From: Paulownia fortunei | Lineage: Eukaryota; Streptophyta; Magnoliopsida; Lamiales; Paulowniaceae | NCBI GenBank assembly: GCA_019321725.1 | Contig: CM033120.1 | Span: 11,550,716 to 11,614,715 of the forward strand | Direction: 5' to 3' | DNA length: 64,000 nucleotides | Shown here: in pieces, positions 46,901-58,330 of the stretch | How the letters are laid out: each line of letters opens with the position of its first letter | How positions within the stretch are numbered: position 1 is the first letter of the stretch | Notes under the pieces: generated by a model | Databases searched by the model: none | What the model was told of the DNA's origin: nothing | What the model saw: the letters and a program-made list of their open reading frames with translations, nothing else | Made by a program: the position numbers and the translations under genes

Positions 46901-49381
46901 TATTATACATGTCTCTGACAGAATTGACCGTGTCTTCCTCGATTTTCTACTTCTCCACCAATAATTGCAACATCTTATTTGTTATTTTTTGAATTAATAT
47001 ATAATTGAATTATCAATGTAGGCTTTGAAATGCTATTATATCGAAGCCAAGAAATAGTTGGGTTAAAATGGGAAGAATTTGCGAAAAGATTCTGCAGAAG
47101 TGCTTAAGTTATTAATTTGTAATTCTTTTTTTCCCATTATTCTTTTAAAGTATTTTCTAAACATCCTTTTGAGTCTTGACTATTAATTGAATTGGAACGT
47201 TGGGATGAATTTTTGTGGTACTTAGGTTATTATCCTCTTTCTAATTAATGGTATAAATATCATTGTGTTCAAACTTGTCAAATCTTTACCTATACTGTCA
47301 ATGTCTTGGTTTTCAAGTTTTGCAGGATTCATGGTTACGTTAAAGCTTTCTATGTTTTTTCTTTTTCGTGATACGAGTATATTGGATTATCCATATTTAG
47401 TGTTAGTTATGTGGCAATTCACCATTTTGCTGCAAACTGACTGTAACCTTGCTTCCTTTTGAGCTCAAAAATTGTAGCAAATTGAGATTTAAATATTTAT
47501 CTCTCAAAAGGGTTTCTTCTACTTTCTATGCTGTAGGAAGCAAGCCATGCGAGTCTTTTCATCTGCCCCGATCCTTAAGAGATATGATGTGTTTACTATT
47601 GAGACCACTGATGGGATATGTGTTATCCTCAAAGGCTTCATAAACAAAGCTCGCACAGTAGAAAATGGGTTTCCATCTGATGTAAGTTAACAATCTAGCT
47701 TCTCATGTCTTTTAAGAGGCATGGTTGATGTATTAAATAATCATCTCTCCTTGTGTTATTGTTATTCTAATCTAAGTCCAGATTTTTTTCTATCAGTTGG
47801 GTAAATAAAGAAGCTACTATCCTCTCTCTTCAACTTGTTCAACTATAATCTTCTTTTAGTCGTAGTTTGAAATTCAGCATGGAAATGATTTTTCGAAAAG
47901 TTCTATTTTCCAATGCACCATGGAAATGATTTTTCTGTTGAGACTCTATTATGTAAAGATGTTTGATTCCACCAACATTGTTGAACTTAATTTTGTCTTG
48001 GCTTTTGGTGGAAAACAACTGATAATTTCCATTTCATGTTAAAATCATGGTATTGAATTTCCATTGAAACATCGAAATCTCGACTGAAATTTCCGATTTC
48101 CTGACAATTCAAAAGAAACCAACTTGTAGTTTAATTTTGCAAATTTTCCATCAAAATTTTGGAGTACCCTTGAAATTTCCCTAGATTTTGAAAGAAATTT
48201 GAAATTTGCCAAAATTTCCTGAAATTTGGAGTATTGTTAAGATGCTATTATATTTCAAAGACGTATAATACATGATAAAAAGTTTAATAATGAAATAATG
48301 CTTCCAACTACTAACATAATAATGAATTACTAATGAAAAAATGAAAAAGGTTTAATAGAAGATTTTTCAAAGGATATACTGGTAATAGTTATAAGTTAGA
48401 AGATAATTTTGGAACAAAAATATTTTCACTTTGAGAAATATAGCCTGATATTGGTACATCATAGAATGTAAATTAGAGTAATAAATATGGACTAAAACCC
48501 AGAGGTTGATACTTTTACTAATACTAATACGCAGCCATAGTGGCCATCCATATTGTACATGCTTTGTCTTAATGAAATTTAGCCATTACTTTATCACGTA
48601 ATTATAGTTGTTTTTATTTATTTTTTAAATTGGGCACAATGACTTTTGTTTACTTCATTTAATAACACTCACAATGTACATCAAGTATTTTTATCTAAAA
48701 TTTCCAATTATTTCTATAAGCTTCTATGACTTTTGTAAATCTAAATCAAAATTTTGGATATCCTCAATATTTTCACCAAAATTTCTGTAAATTTGCAATG
48801 CCAAAATATTCATGATATTTATCTTTAATTTTTTGGTCAAAACTAAGTTACATCACAAATGCTCTTTCTCCTACTAAATGTCATCACAGTCCTGTCTTCA
48901 ACTTTTCCCCAGTTTTCTTTTTGACAATATTTAAATCCTTATAGCAGCTACCGGAAGTGTGAAATAGCATTTGATTGAGAGTTTTTCCTAACATATTTGC
49001 AACAGCTTAGAATTACAGGCTATTATCTGGGAGATTTCGCTATTTTAATGAATTGCTCCTTGATTGTAATTTTGAAATGCTTGTTCAGCGCGTTTCAGTC
49101 TTTTCATGTTTTTTAAACCATGGTAATTCTTTTCCTGGATTTAGTACAGAAAGGATTATCTGATCAAAAGACTTCTGTTAGATTTAAAAAATGAAGAAAC
49201 TGTTTCAAATTTTATTAATATAAATATGAACATATGGAACATTATCTGAATAAAACAAGGCTTTTATTAGGCCATAAATTCATGAGCCTTGATTGGATTT
49301 GATATAAAAAATTACCTGACCAGAGGCAGAATCCTTTGCTAGATACTTACTGTGAATTGATAAAGTAGAAACTGCTTTAAA

Positions 49382-49422
<41 letters not shown>

Positions 49423-52400
49423 CGAAGTTATGAAATTTTTTTCAGATGTAAATGATGCTATTAGATCTTAAGTTCCTTATCCTTGATGTGGCATCTGGAT
49501 TAAAAATATGTTGGGTGATAAAAATAGCAGTGTTGTTGAAAGAATAAGTTGTCTTAATAGTGAACTGAGACAGCTACCTTTCTTAATGATAAAATTGAGA
49601 TAAAGTTTCAGCAATTCCTATAAATCGTTGTTCATTGAGGAGATGCTTACATGACATATGTTAAGGATGGTACTATAACAATTAATCAGACACTTAGTGC
49701 AATCAACATTCACCTTGTCTAGAAAATGTTTTACTCAAGGAAAGTAGGTCTTTATTCGTGAGATATTAAGGAAGAAGTTTCTGTTATAGCAAAGATTAAT
49801 GTGAATTCAGTGTGTTGCTAATATGTTAGATGCTTAAAGCTCAAAATGGATTGAAGCCCATTTTCTCCGTCTGTGAATGTGTTGAGTTTTACTTCTTCTA
49901 TGCTAACATGCTGGAGAACATTTCTAACTTCTAAGACATCCTTAGTCTGAATGGCATTTCTTTTAACTGGATGGGCAATTTTTGCAAAAACTTTTGTACA
50001 AAAAGCTGTTAATCTCTTATCATTCATTACTGGAACAGGTATATAACCATTTTGTTTTTGGCTTTCCGCCATACTGGAAGGAGTACGAGCAAAAGTTAAT
50101 GCGTAAAGAATCTACCTCTAAGGACATTTCAGGATTTAACCTTCTTAAAAAGCTATCACCACAATCTGAAAGTATGTTTACCAGCTTAAGCCATTTCGAT
50201 GCTATGTAATTGCAGAAAAGTAAGTTGGGAGTTCTAATTCAATCTTTATTCCTGCTCTTTTTGGGTTTGCTGAATTTTGCAGCTGTGGAAAGTGGGCAAC
50301 CACATGTAGACAGTCGTGAAAAGGATTTGGGATCACAAGTCAATATGGATGTCAAAGGAATGCGAAAAAGCAAGAAAACTAAGTCTTCAGCTGTTCTATT
50401 GCCTAAAAAATCTGACACTGTAATTGGTGGCTCTGAGGACAATTTAAGTATGTCCTGCATTGCCTCTGGAGGTCTTGAAAAGGAATCTTATTCTGGTGGC
50501 CCCACTGTTGAAGATCAGACTACTCTGGACATGCCTGTGAATTGTACAAAGAATAACTCAAGTGTTGGGGGAAACATCAGTATTTCAGCTGTTACTGATA
50601 AGGTTGTAGATGATTCTGAAATTCATGATAGTGGAGGAATTATGTCCGCATGTCATTTACATAATAAGTGCAGGAGCAAAAAGGCAACTGATAACCTGAC
50701 GAAAGTGGAGTTGGACAAAAGAAATTCCAAGGAGTCCAACTTCGACAGGGATATGAGCTCATCAGAGGAGATTTTAAGTTATAGTGAGGGTAGAGTGAGA
50801 ACACGTTCAATGAGCAGTTTGAAAATGAAACAGAAGAATAATCAAACATCAGCTAGACTATCAGGAGGTGAGAAGATCAGGTCAAATTCTTTTTCATCCA
50901 TGGGCTCTGAAAAGGTAGAATTTGCTTCTGTTGATTGTGAACCTGGAGGCAGAAATAACTGGAATTCGAGGGTTAGTGAACTCCATGGGCCTATGGATAA
51001 AATAAAATTGAGTGAGTTGGATGCTGGTTCTGTTGAAGATGAGTTTGAGCAAATTTCTGGGGCTCCAAACCTGGATAAGGACCTGATAAAGGTCAAAACT
51101 AAAGGCAACATCGAGATGGCAAAAAATAAAGCAACAAGGTCATTGAGTACGCTTGCTGCTGCAGATAATCAAAAGGATAATGTAATTCCTGACATAAATA
51201 GTTTATCTGAGAATGCAAAAGCATCTGACATGAAGACCAGAAGAAAATTGGCCTATGTTAGTAAGCTTTTCAGTGGCATCTTTCTTGCAACTATCCCCTT
51301 ACGATGACAGGGCTAACTGTGTCCTAATTATTTATACTGATTACTGTCAGTCTATTCTATGCTTGAGATTGCAACTGTATCATTATGGAACTAAAGCTAG
51401 TTATTGGAAAGAAAGAAAGAAAGGTTTCATATAGTGCTGCCGCATTGTACAAATATCAATACTGGGGTTGCCTCTTCTAAAGCTACTCACAGTCAATACA
51501 TGATGGCCTTCAGGAGTTGTAAGTGTATGTAAAACCTATATGTAGATACCTTATTGCGGGGTTGCTTATCCACAAAATGTGGAGCTGTCCTGGTCCAAAT
51601 TGATCAATATAGTAATCTCTCAATCCATGTGCATTGGGTTTACGGTCAATTCATATAATGTTAATCACTTTTTTCACCAAGGGAGAGGGGTGCGGAGGAA
51701 AGGATCAGTCGAGAAGAAGATCAGATAATACTGGTTTCATGTCATCTCTCTTTCTGCTGCTCTAAGTAAAACGTGGGTGAGGTTGTTTTGCTGACTGGAA
51801 ATGTTGAGTCACAAGATTTAGGTTGGAGATAAGATATCATAATAAGGTGAAATTTGAAGAAATAATTCAGTTAGAAAGTCTAAAAAGAAGAGGTTAAATA
51901 AAACAAGCCTTCTCCAATCACAAAATATTATGGGTAATTCACTAACAGGCTTGGCTCACACACATGAATTATCTACTAAATTGCAATGCTAGCATGGATA
52001 TTTTGTTCAACACCTCCTTCTGGCTTTTTCCTAGTTGTTCAGTTTATGAATCTTCATGTGTTCAGTCATGGAAGGATTCTAAATGGGAACCTCTGGCTAT
52101 TAACCTTGGCAATATGATTGATGAGCTCTTTAATGAGGTTCATGCCAATTTTTGAGCTTGAAGTAGCTTCTTATTACTAAATAAATTTACAGTTGAACAT
52201 TTTGTAACCCTTCTGTTTTTGGTTTCTCTCTAAATAATATAACATAATTTCTTTACACTGCAATAACCCATTTCCTTTTCCTCTCCGTCTGGTTTAGGAA
52301 ACTCCTGACCGAGAAAAGGAGAAAGTACCCAGTGCTTCACCTCAATGTATGAGTTTTAACAGATCTAGATCCGGTAAGTATATTTCCCAAATCTTAAGTC

Positions 52401-53871
52401 ATCATACTCCTGTAGTATGAAGATGAATAGTTCTCACTTTTTTTTCCATATCTTAGCTTTTAAATTAATTAATTAGCACTCTAACAACTGTCAATCAACT
52501 GAAGGAAGCTTGATGGATTTTATAACTTCAATCTTTTTTGTTGAAATTTTTTCAGGGAGATTGCTGATGCCTATCTTGGAATTTTGGCGCAATCAAAGAG
52601 CAATTTACAATGCGGTTGGTCTTAATTTCTAAGATATGCTTACGAGTTTTGCTGATTTACCCTCTTTAGTATGGAGTGGTTAAATTGATTATTTATGCAG
52701 TTGGCAAGCATGTAACCTGCACATGCATCAAAATTTTCTTATAAATCAGCTCTCATATGTGTGAACAATTCACTGAAAACATCTTGTAAGTTTGTAGGCA
52801 GTCTTAACTGATAATAGAGGATTCCTTGGGCAAATTGTTTGAAATATGTTTATTGAGAATTTCAGGGATATGTAGAACAGTTGATGTTATAGGAAATTTG
52901 CATGCTTGATCCAAGTATACTTTGACCACTGTGATCACCTCACATCAACAAATGTTTCTCAGCAGTATCAAGTTGTAGGAATTTTTAAACTTATGAATTG
53001 ACAAAATTTCTCTGGCAACCGACATAAATTTAACTTTTGCATCATTTTAATATCCAGAGCTGCTATTTGTTTCACAGAGAGTCGTGTTGGTGGTTTAGGA
53101 TGTATTCGTTGACCTTGAGCAAAGGTTCTTCACTCTACGGGCTTTTACAAAGCCCATTTTGTTGAAAAGTGATGTCAAATTCAAACATATTTCAGGATCG
53201 AACAATTACTGGAATTGAAGAAGGCATACGCCCAGAACAGCGGAGAAAGGGTATGTTTGGTAAACTCATCTCATATCTGACCTTGTGATTACGTGTATTT
53301 ATGGGCATTTTGTTTGTCCATGATGATAGTGTTATGCCACATGCCAGGTAAATAATGTTTGTTAAACGAATAACTGTTGAATATAAATATTTCCAGGTAG
53401 AAGCAGTAATCTAAAAAGAAGTCCATTCATATTGAATATTATTTACTTTTTGGGACATAGTCATATGGTAAGGATTCTATGACACTGGTCTTTTTACCAA
53501 CACTTTAGTAATTAGTCTTGTATGACTGGGAGCACAAGTGTTTTAAGTATTTAGTTTTTCAAAACCAAATAGTTGACCTGAGGTATCTGAAAATTAACTT
53601 CTGTTCTCTAGAAACACAATTACTTGCGCTTAGGTGTCTGCCACTATTTTTTTTTTTTTTTTTTACCAGAAATACAAGTACTTGCAGAATAGGTTTCTGC
53701 CACTATTTTGTTGCAGTCTCATGGTAGTTAGATTTTGTGGAAAAGCTCCCAACTGGTTAAGTTCAATTTTGGAATTTGTTTGGTGACAAAAATATTTATT
53801 TGAGCTGTTAATTTGAACATATGATAGGAAGCCGATCTACACCCCAGAGAAAGAGAAAGCAACCAGCTTGA
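43846..53871 (+). CDS. KNL2: KNL2, kinetochore null 2 (CENH3 deposition factor), nine coding exons
   Basis: Exons: 43846-43917, 44005-44090, 47537-47681, 50039-50171, 50283-51256, 52298-52373, 52556-52614, 53196-53250, 53828-53871 (stop TGA). They join in frame to 547 codons; Arabidopsis KNL2 is of similar size. The SANTA domain spans residues 25 to about 117 (VCLADWWL; VGGFTSREKQAMRVFSSAP; ILKRYDVFTIETTDGICVI; NHFVFGFPPYWKEY). A long low-complexity Ser/Lys/Asp-rich middle follows (exon 5). The CENPC-k motif is near residues 494-520 (SGRLLMPILEFWRNQ, then NADRTITGI), and the tail is basic (QRKRKQPA). In Arabidopsis KNL2 acts at centromeres and is needed to load CENH3; the CENPC-k motif directs it there. 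The motif marks the alpha type; gamma KNL2 lacks it. All introns have GT..AG ends. The exon 5 donor is the least certain. The SANTA domain is uninterrupted despite the intron 2 transposons. Confidence 0.92.
44005..44090 (+). CDS. KNL2: KNL2 exon 2 (SANTA start)
   Basis: Acceptor TTCAAG, donor GTAAGT. Encodes VCLADWWL to GGFTSR; leaves two bases completed by the G of exon 3 to give Glu. Confidence 0.92.
44546..46108 (-). pseudogene. gag and protease/RT-entry remains of the intron gypsy element, second copy
   Basis: Frames at 45887-46108 (gag start), 45475-45657 (gag) and 44546-45196 repeat those of the first copy without visible change. 44546-45196 covers the protease end and RT entry FEDVFHETKGMPPQ, followed by a junction into 3' sequence. 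The core pol domains are deleted. Confidence 0.75.
46432..46858 (-). mobile_element. TRIM (miniature LTR element), complete, nested in the gypsy LTR
   Basis: 427 bp: LTR 46432-46570 (139 bp), internal 46571-46718 (148 bp, non-coding), LTR 46719-46858 (140 bp). LTRs run TGTTATAA..AACA and TGTTATAA..GACA on the + strand. On the - strand GGTATCAAAGCAGGC follows the 5' LTR, a variant of the Met-tRNA site. Flanks are TATGT on the left (CATGT in the first copy) and CATGT on the right. The LTR carries GATGTGGGACAAGTCCCAT-type sequence seen in several plant TRIMs. The frames at 46497-46797 are not genes. Confidence 0.85.
46973..47536 (+). other. rest of KNL2 intron 2
   Basis: AT-rich intron sequence that leads into a pyrimidine-rich acceptor (CTACTTTCTATGCTGTAG). 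The frames at 47265-47643 are chance; the second overlaps exon 3 in a different frame. Confidence 0.8.
47537..47681 (+). CDS. KNL2: KNL2 exon 3 (SANTA core)
   Basis: Encodes KQAMRVFSSAP, LKRYDVFTIETTDGICVI and LKGFINKARTVENGFPSD. Donor GTAAGT, phase 0. Confidence 0.95.
47682..50038 (+). other. KNL2 intron 3
   Basis: 2.36 kb, AT-rich. It holds a stretch of repeated AATTTCC/GAAATTT words (48060-48240) and a (TC)n(TA)n microsatellite (49384-49422). No mobile element with clear ends was recognised. Confidence 0.75.
49384..49422. repeat. (TC)n(TA)n microsatellite in KNL2 intron 3
   Basis: About ten TC units directly followed by about ten TA units; likely to vary in length between individuals. 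Confidence 0.9.
50039..50171 (+). CDS. KNL2: KNL2 exon 4 (end of SANTA domain)
   Basis: Acceptor AACAG, donor GTATGT. Encodes VYNHFVFGFPPYWKEYEQKL and then KKLSPQSE, leaving one base. Confidence 0.93.
50283..51256 (+). CDS. KNL2: KNL2 exon 5 (disordered middle)
   Basis: 325 codons rich in Ser, Asp, Lys and Asn, no fold recognised, with Lys/Arg clusters (KGMRKSKKTKS, KMKQKNN). The acceptor is TTTTGCAG. The open frame extends upstream to 50210, but those codons (hydrophobic LFLLFLGLL) are intron. The donor GTTAGT after TAT keeps the frame with exon 6; a stronger-looking GTAAGC four bases later does not. Confidence 0.85.
52298..52373 (+). CDS. KNL2: KNL2 exon 6
   Basis: Encodes ETPDREKEKVPSASP and FNRSRS, just before the CENPC-k motif. 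Acceptor GGTTTAG, donor GTAAGT, one base left over. Confidence 0.88.
52556..52614 (+). CDS. KNL2: KNL2 exon 7 (CENPC-k motif)
   Basis: Encodes GRLLMPILEFWRNQRAIYNA, the core of the CENPC-k motif with its conserved Arg, Pro and FWRNQ. Donor GTTGGT, phase 0. Confidence 0.93.
53196..53250 (+). CDS. KNL2: KNL2 exon 8
   Basis: Encodes DRTITGIEEGIRPEQRRK, the end of the CENPC-k motif. Acceptor TTTCAG, donor GTATGT. Confidence 0.92.
53828..53871 (+). CDS. KNL2: KNL2 exon 9
   Basis: Encodes the basic end SRSTPQRKRKQPA and the stop TGA; likely part of a nuclear localisation signal. Confidence 0.9.
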
Positions 53872-56640
53872 AGGGTTCACACTGACTAATTAATTACAGT
53901 CATAAGGTATGTAAGGTGCAGAAGGATGCTTATCAGCTGCAAAAGAAATTTAGGAATGCCATTACTTTGGAAAAAATGTGCGAGTAAAACCTCCAATGGT
54001 ATCTTGCAACAGAATAACTATTCAGTCGACTGTTTTTAGAATTTAGCTTTTCAATGTTGACGTGAATGCATGCCAATCTGCTCCAAGGGGAATGCTTCTG
54101 TGGATTCCATAAGAGGCCATTTCCAAGTCTTACAACCGAATGTTGATACTTAGGATTAATTGGAATATTATGTTTTAAGATTATTTTTGTTTACTTATTT
54201 GGACTTATGCTGTTCCATGCATTTAAAGGAGAGATGGTAATGAGGAGAAACCCAGAGTGCTTGTTAACAATGCGTTTATTGTTTTGCTTGCTTGTTTTAC
54301 TGTTGAATTTAATGCATAAACATTAAACACTATCAAAAGATAGACATGCATTGAGAGGTCATTAGTTAACTTTGATGTAGTGTCAACTACATGGCATGGT
54401 GCGAGACATAACTCAGAAGGAAAATCAATTAGTAAATAAGTTGATTATGCTTTTTAGTGAATTACTTATGCTTGAGTGGTATAAATTTGATAGGATGCTG
54501 GCATGATTCCTTGGTGTAGACTGAGTATGTCGAATTTGTGCAATCATCCGGTGACCTTTTTCTGCAATTCCTGAAGGGAGCAAAAAAAATGTTTCTATAC
54601 TGAAATCGAGTGATCAGAAAATTTTGTTAAAGAAGACTCAGAAGGAAAGCTTTCCCATAAGGTTGAACTCAAAAAACTAGCTGGTAGATGAACAATGTTT
54701 GAATCAGGGTTCAGTGGAGAGAGTTGTTCTCAACCAATTGTTTGTTTGAGAGCCTCTATTAGGAAATGAAGGGCAAGAAAAGTATTAGAAGAGAAAAAGA
54801 ATTAATTGTCAAAAAGATACGTTACATGTATTTATAGGAATGACTTTCTTCAGTTGAAAGAAAGTGCACCGCCTAAACATGGGCCCTTGATTGCTTATTC
54901 CAACAAAAAACTGATGTTTAAGCTTTGTGCATGCATTAAAATGTGCTGCCCATCCAATAAGAGCAAAACAAAAAATCAGCGACTCATTCCCTTCAAGATA
55001 AGCTGGACGTGCCCTTTTCAAACCCATGCAATCAAACTTATGCACTAATGACACACAACTTAAGGCATGAATTGTTCCGCATTTACTTGTAAAATCTCAT
55101 TTCGCATAATGATGTGGTCCTTTTCTGGACAGGGAGGAGGATTCTGGCTTGGGGAAGCTCGAATCGTATCACTTCTGTAATATTATGTTAGTTTTTCTCT
55201 GGTCAACATATGCAGTGGAAACACGTAGGATTATATACAAAATAGAAATTATAAATTTTATGCTGTTGTATGATATTAATAGTTTAAACAGTTCATCAAA
55301 TAAAGAGGGTGTTTATGAAAACATAATATATTTTTTTGGGATGTTTTCAGAGACCTCATGGCTTTCAATTCCAAACCTCTACACCAATGGGAACGAGTAG
55401 ACATTCTTAATACTAAAAATATTATCACTCTATTTATCTTATGTTATTTTCAATATCTGAAATTACAAGGCTAAATTGAGAGAGGCAAAAATCAGCTAAA
55501 TATAGGAGAATGAGAACCTCAGAAAAAAAAGGTGCGTTCTCCTTTTATATTGTTGATTTTTCAGTTTTCTAATTGTGTTCTAGTTCTCTCTCATGATTTA
55601 ACTTTAGCTTGAGGAAGAGATATCATTATCTTCCATTGTTATTATCAAAAACTCAATCTTATAAATATTAAAAATAATAAATATCATCATATTTATTTGC
55701 CATTCGGGGCAAAAATTCTGCTTTATATCACATACTCTTGGTGTTATTTGAAATTTGTATATGACACCCAATCTATGGAATAATTTTCAATAAATATTAA
55801 GTGTAATTTAATTTGCTAAAAATTCATTACTGTGTGTATGAGGTGGATTGAGTGCCTATGGACCTATATTTAACAGCTCCAACAAATTTAGATAATTAAT
55901 CAATTTTTTTATTAATTATTTCATTTTATTAATTCTAGGATTACACTATTAAAAATTTAAAATTGCACTTTTGTAATTATAGAGCTAATTTATTCTAAAA
56001 AATAATGAGTAGTCAATGGATATAATCATTACATAAGCTTTGACCCTCATAGACGATGCATAACTAGAACTAGATTTTTCGTAAAACTCTTTAATTGTTT
56101 ATTCATCCTTGTCTACTACTAAGTCACTAGTGAACAATTAATTTATAATCAAATTATAAATTGAGCGCTCAAACTATTCAGTTCTAGAATTAACTAACAA
56201 TGGAACCGCCTTTTTTCCCCTTATTGGAATGCATGAATTTTATATTTGTAAGTTACATTCCCATCTACATATTCCAATGAACCAAAATGCAAGTGTTAGG
56301 GAAGCTAATTAACAAACCTTGAAGAGAAAATCAAATATCACATTGAAATAAATACGAGTCTATAACTCCTCTGGATTAATCCATAAATGATCATCTATTA
56401 ATGTTAGTACAGAAAACAATAGAATTTATGTGAAAATTCAAATTATATTTAGTTTAGTCCTATATAATTCAATTATATAAAGTGCCTCCATTATAATGTC
56501 ACTACATCGATAATTCGAATAAGACTATCACATTCTTAATGCTAATGGACTGCACTAATAGTGGTTTAATTAAAGCTCCCAACTTTAATTAATTTCATTA
56601 TCGACTAATATAGTTTATTATCCATAATCTTAATCATCTC
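53872..56640 (+). other. KNL2 3' UTR and intergenic sequence
   Basis: No second gene recognised. Frames at 54806-55054 on both strands and at 55149-55400 have no known domain. The sequence becomes more AT-rich after 55.2 kb. Confidence 0.5.
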
Positions 56641-56652
56641 ATATAATACCCA

Positions 56653-58330
56653 TTGATGTGCTATGAATCTACACTCTTTTACCATAAGTGCACAGACCAA
56701 CAAGTAATAAAGTGTATGAGCATACGAATATCGTTTTCCAAAGGAGTATGTATGCAAGTATTGAATCTAGACTTACACAACTATATTTAACCTATCGAAA
56801 GTATGGTTGGTTGATTTAAAAAATTAAAACTAACAATTAACAAGCAATAATAATAACCAAGGAAAATAGGGCTTTAAAACATAAGGTTGAGAAATGTGAA
56901 GGTGTTGGATTGTCATTTTATTGCATTGCGAGTTCTTATAACTTAGTGATTAGGATCGATGTTTAGTTGTGTGACACTTGGAACTCCAAATATACATGAT
57001 ACTCTTTCCCAAGACATATCAAACCTATCACTAGAAAGTAACTATTATATTCTAATACAAGTTAAACTATCTAATGATGCATAAAGCTTCGTGACTTCCT
57101 CTAGCTTTTGATGGTTAAGTCTATAAGTACTGCGTGTGCTAAATTTTATATCCCTATAGCGACCTAGCCCACGACATACACTACATGAACACTTGTTGTG
57201 ATACAACCTCCTGGTATCAATCACAAAACAAGGATCATATCAAAATTAGCCAAAATCTTAAGAAACATTAATAACATAGTGCATGCTCATCACAACTTAA
57301 TCATCATCTACATTACTACAAGTTAACAATTCACAACTTCATAGAACTAACTTTTCAAGACAAAATAGAGTTTAGTTAATAATGAAATAGAGTAAACAAC
57401 ACTTGTTTGTTAACATAATGATTTCACAATATTCTTAAAACTAAACAAAATCAAGTGAAAACTAAAGTAAAAAGTTACAACCCATATGATGAGTCTTCAT
57501 TTCTAGCTTTAGATTCTCCTTGTCCAAAGTAGCTCTTTCTCCCCTTTGTCTTGAATCCCCAATTCCTTGATGATGGTAGTGTGTGTTCTTAGTGTGGTGT
57601 GTGAAAATATGAAGAAGGTGTGTTTTGGGTAGAGAGAAAGTGTGTGACTTATGATGTGGAGTGTGTGTGGGCGATGAATTGTGAGTTATATGATATGTGA
57701 TAGGTGTGAATTGAATATATGTATGAATTGAATTGTGTATAGTTTATCTACCAAGAGCTTCATATGAATAGTATGTATAGGTGTATCTAGTGTGTATATA
57801 TCACAAAATATGTCAAAACTTGCCGTTGATCGCCACTTGTCGTAAGAAGAGGGCTGGGAATTATTTTTGTTGAACAGTTGGCATTGTGGTGCCTGGAACT
57901 GGGGCTGCGGCATAAGTTTTCAGCCACGGATGGCACTGTGGCGCTATCGCCCCTGTTTCTTCGGTGCTGCGGCACGAGTCACTGCACTTTTTAGCCTCTT
58001 TCAATTAATTTTTGATCTCTTTTTAAGACGAAATGACTTTTGGTATCTTCATAAGAACTGTAGCCATATCTATTAGCTTTTTCCATCCTCTTGATCTAGC
58101 TTAATCTCACTTTTTTCGGAGAACGTTATGCCAAAAATACGAAAACTGATGTATCTGGAAGTTTATGCTAACTCTTAACTTGTTTTCCATCTTTCAACTT
58201 CATTTTTTCAATTATTGAACCTACACAACAAATAGCACAAAATAAGACATAATTCCACCAATTATGAGATAGACATAAGCTTATAGTTCAATCTTGAATA
58301 ACTCAACTTGATCTTCAATATACTGCCTCA
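56653..58330 (-). repeat. Athila-like LTR, related to but distinct from the 12-18 kb family
   Basis: Begins TGATGTGCTATGAATC and follows the same plan as the Athila LTR at 12042: GTGCA..AAGTAATAAA.., (A)TATCGTT.CC(A/C)A.., then a GC-block (GGGCTGCGGCATAAG, GGCACTGTGGCGCT near 57895-57945) before an AT-rich end. Identity is too low to pair it with the first element. The right end is approximate. Confidence 0.5.

Larger units (their letters stand above)
44128..46972 (-). mobile_element. Ty3/gypsy deletion derivative in KNL2 intron 2, second (complete) copy
   Basis: Lies antisense to KNL2, 37 bp after the exon 2 donor. Left LTR 44128-44563 (436 bp), internal 44564-46138, right LTR 46139-46972. 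The right LTR is longer because a TRIM is inserted in it. On the - strand the 5' LTR ends TTATTTACA and is followed by a primer-like site GTGGTACCAGGGGAC. A polypurine tract GGGGGAGGAAG abuts the other LTR. Flanks TCTCG and TCTTA share three of five bases, a possible eroded target duplication. Confidence 0.85.

Noticed and set aside
49818..50072. 84-codon - strand frame
   Set aside because: Antisense to intron 3 and exon 4 of KNL2, no domain.
50210..50282. ORF extension with hydrophobic LFLLFLGLLNF before KNL2 exon 5, looking like a signal peptide
   Set aside because: It is intron sequence before a clear TTTTGCAG acceptor; exon 4 joins in frame to 50283.
54806..55054. Frames on both strands of about 80 codons
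   Set aside because: They are each other's complement and match no family.
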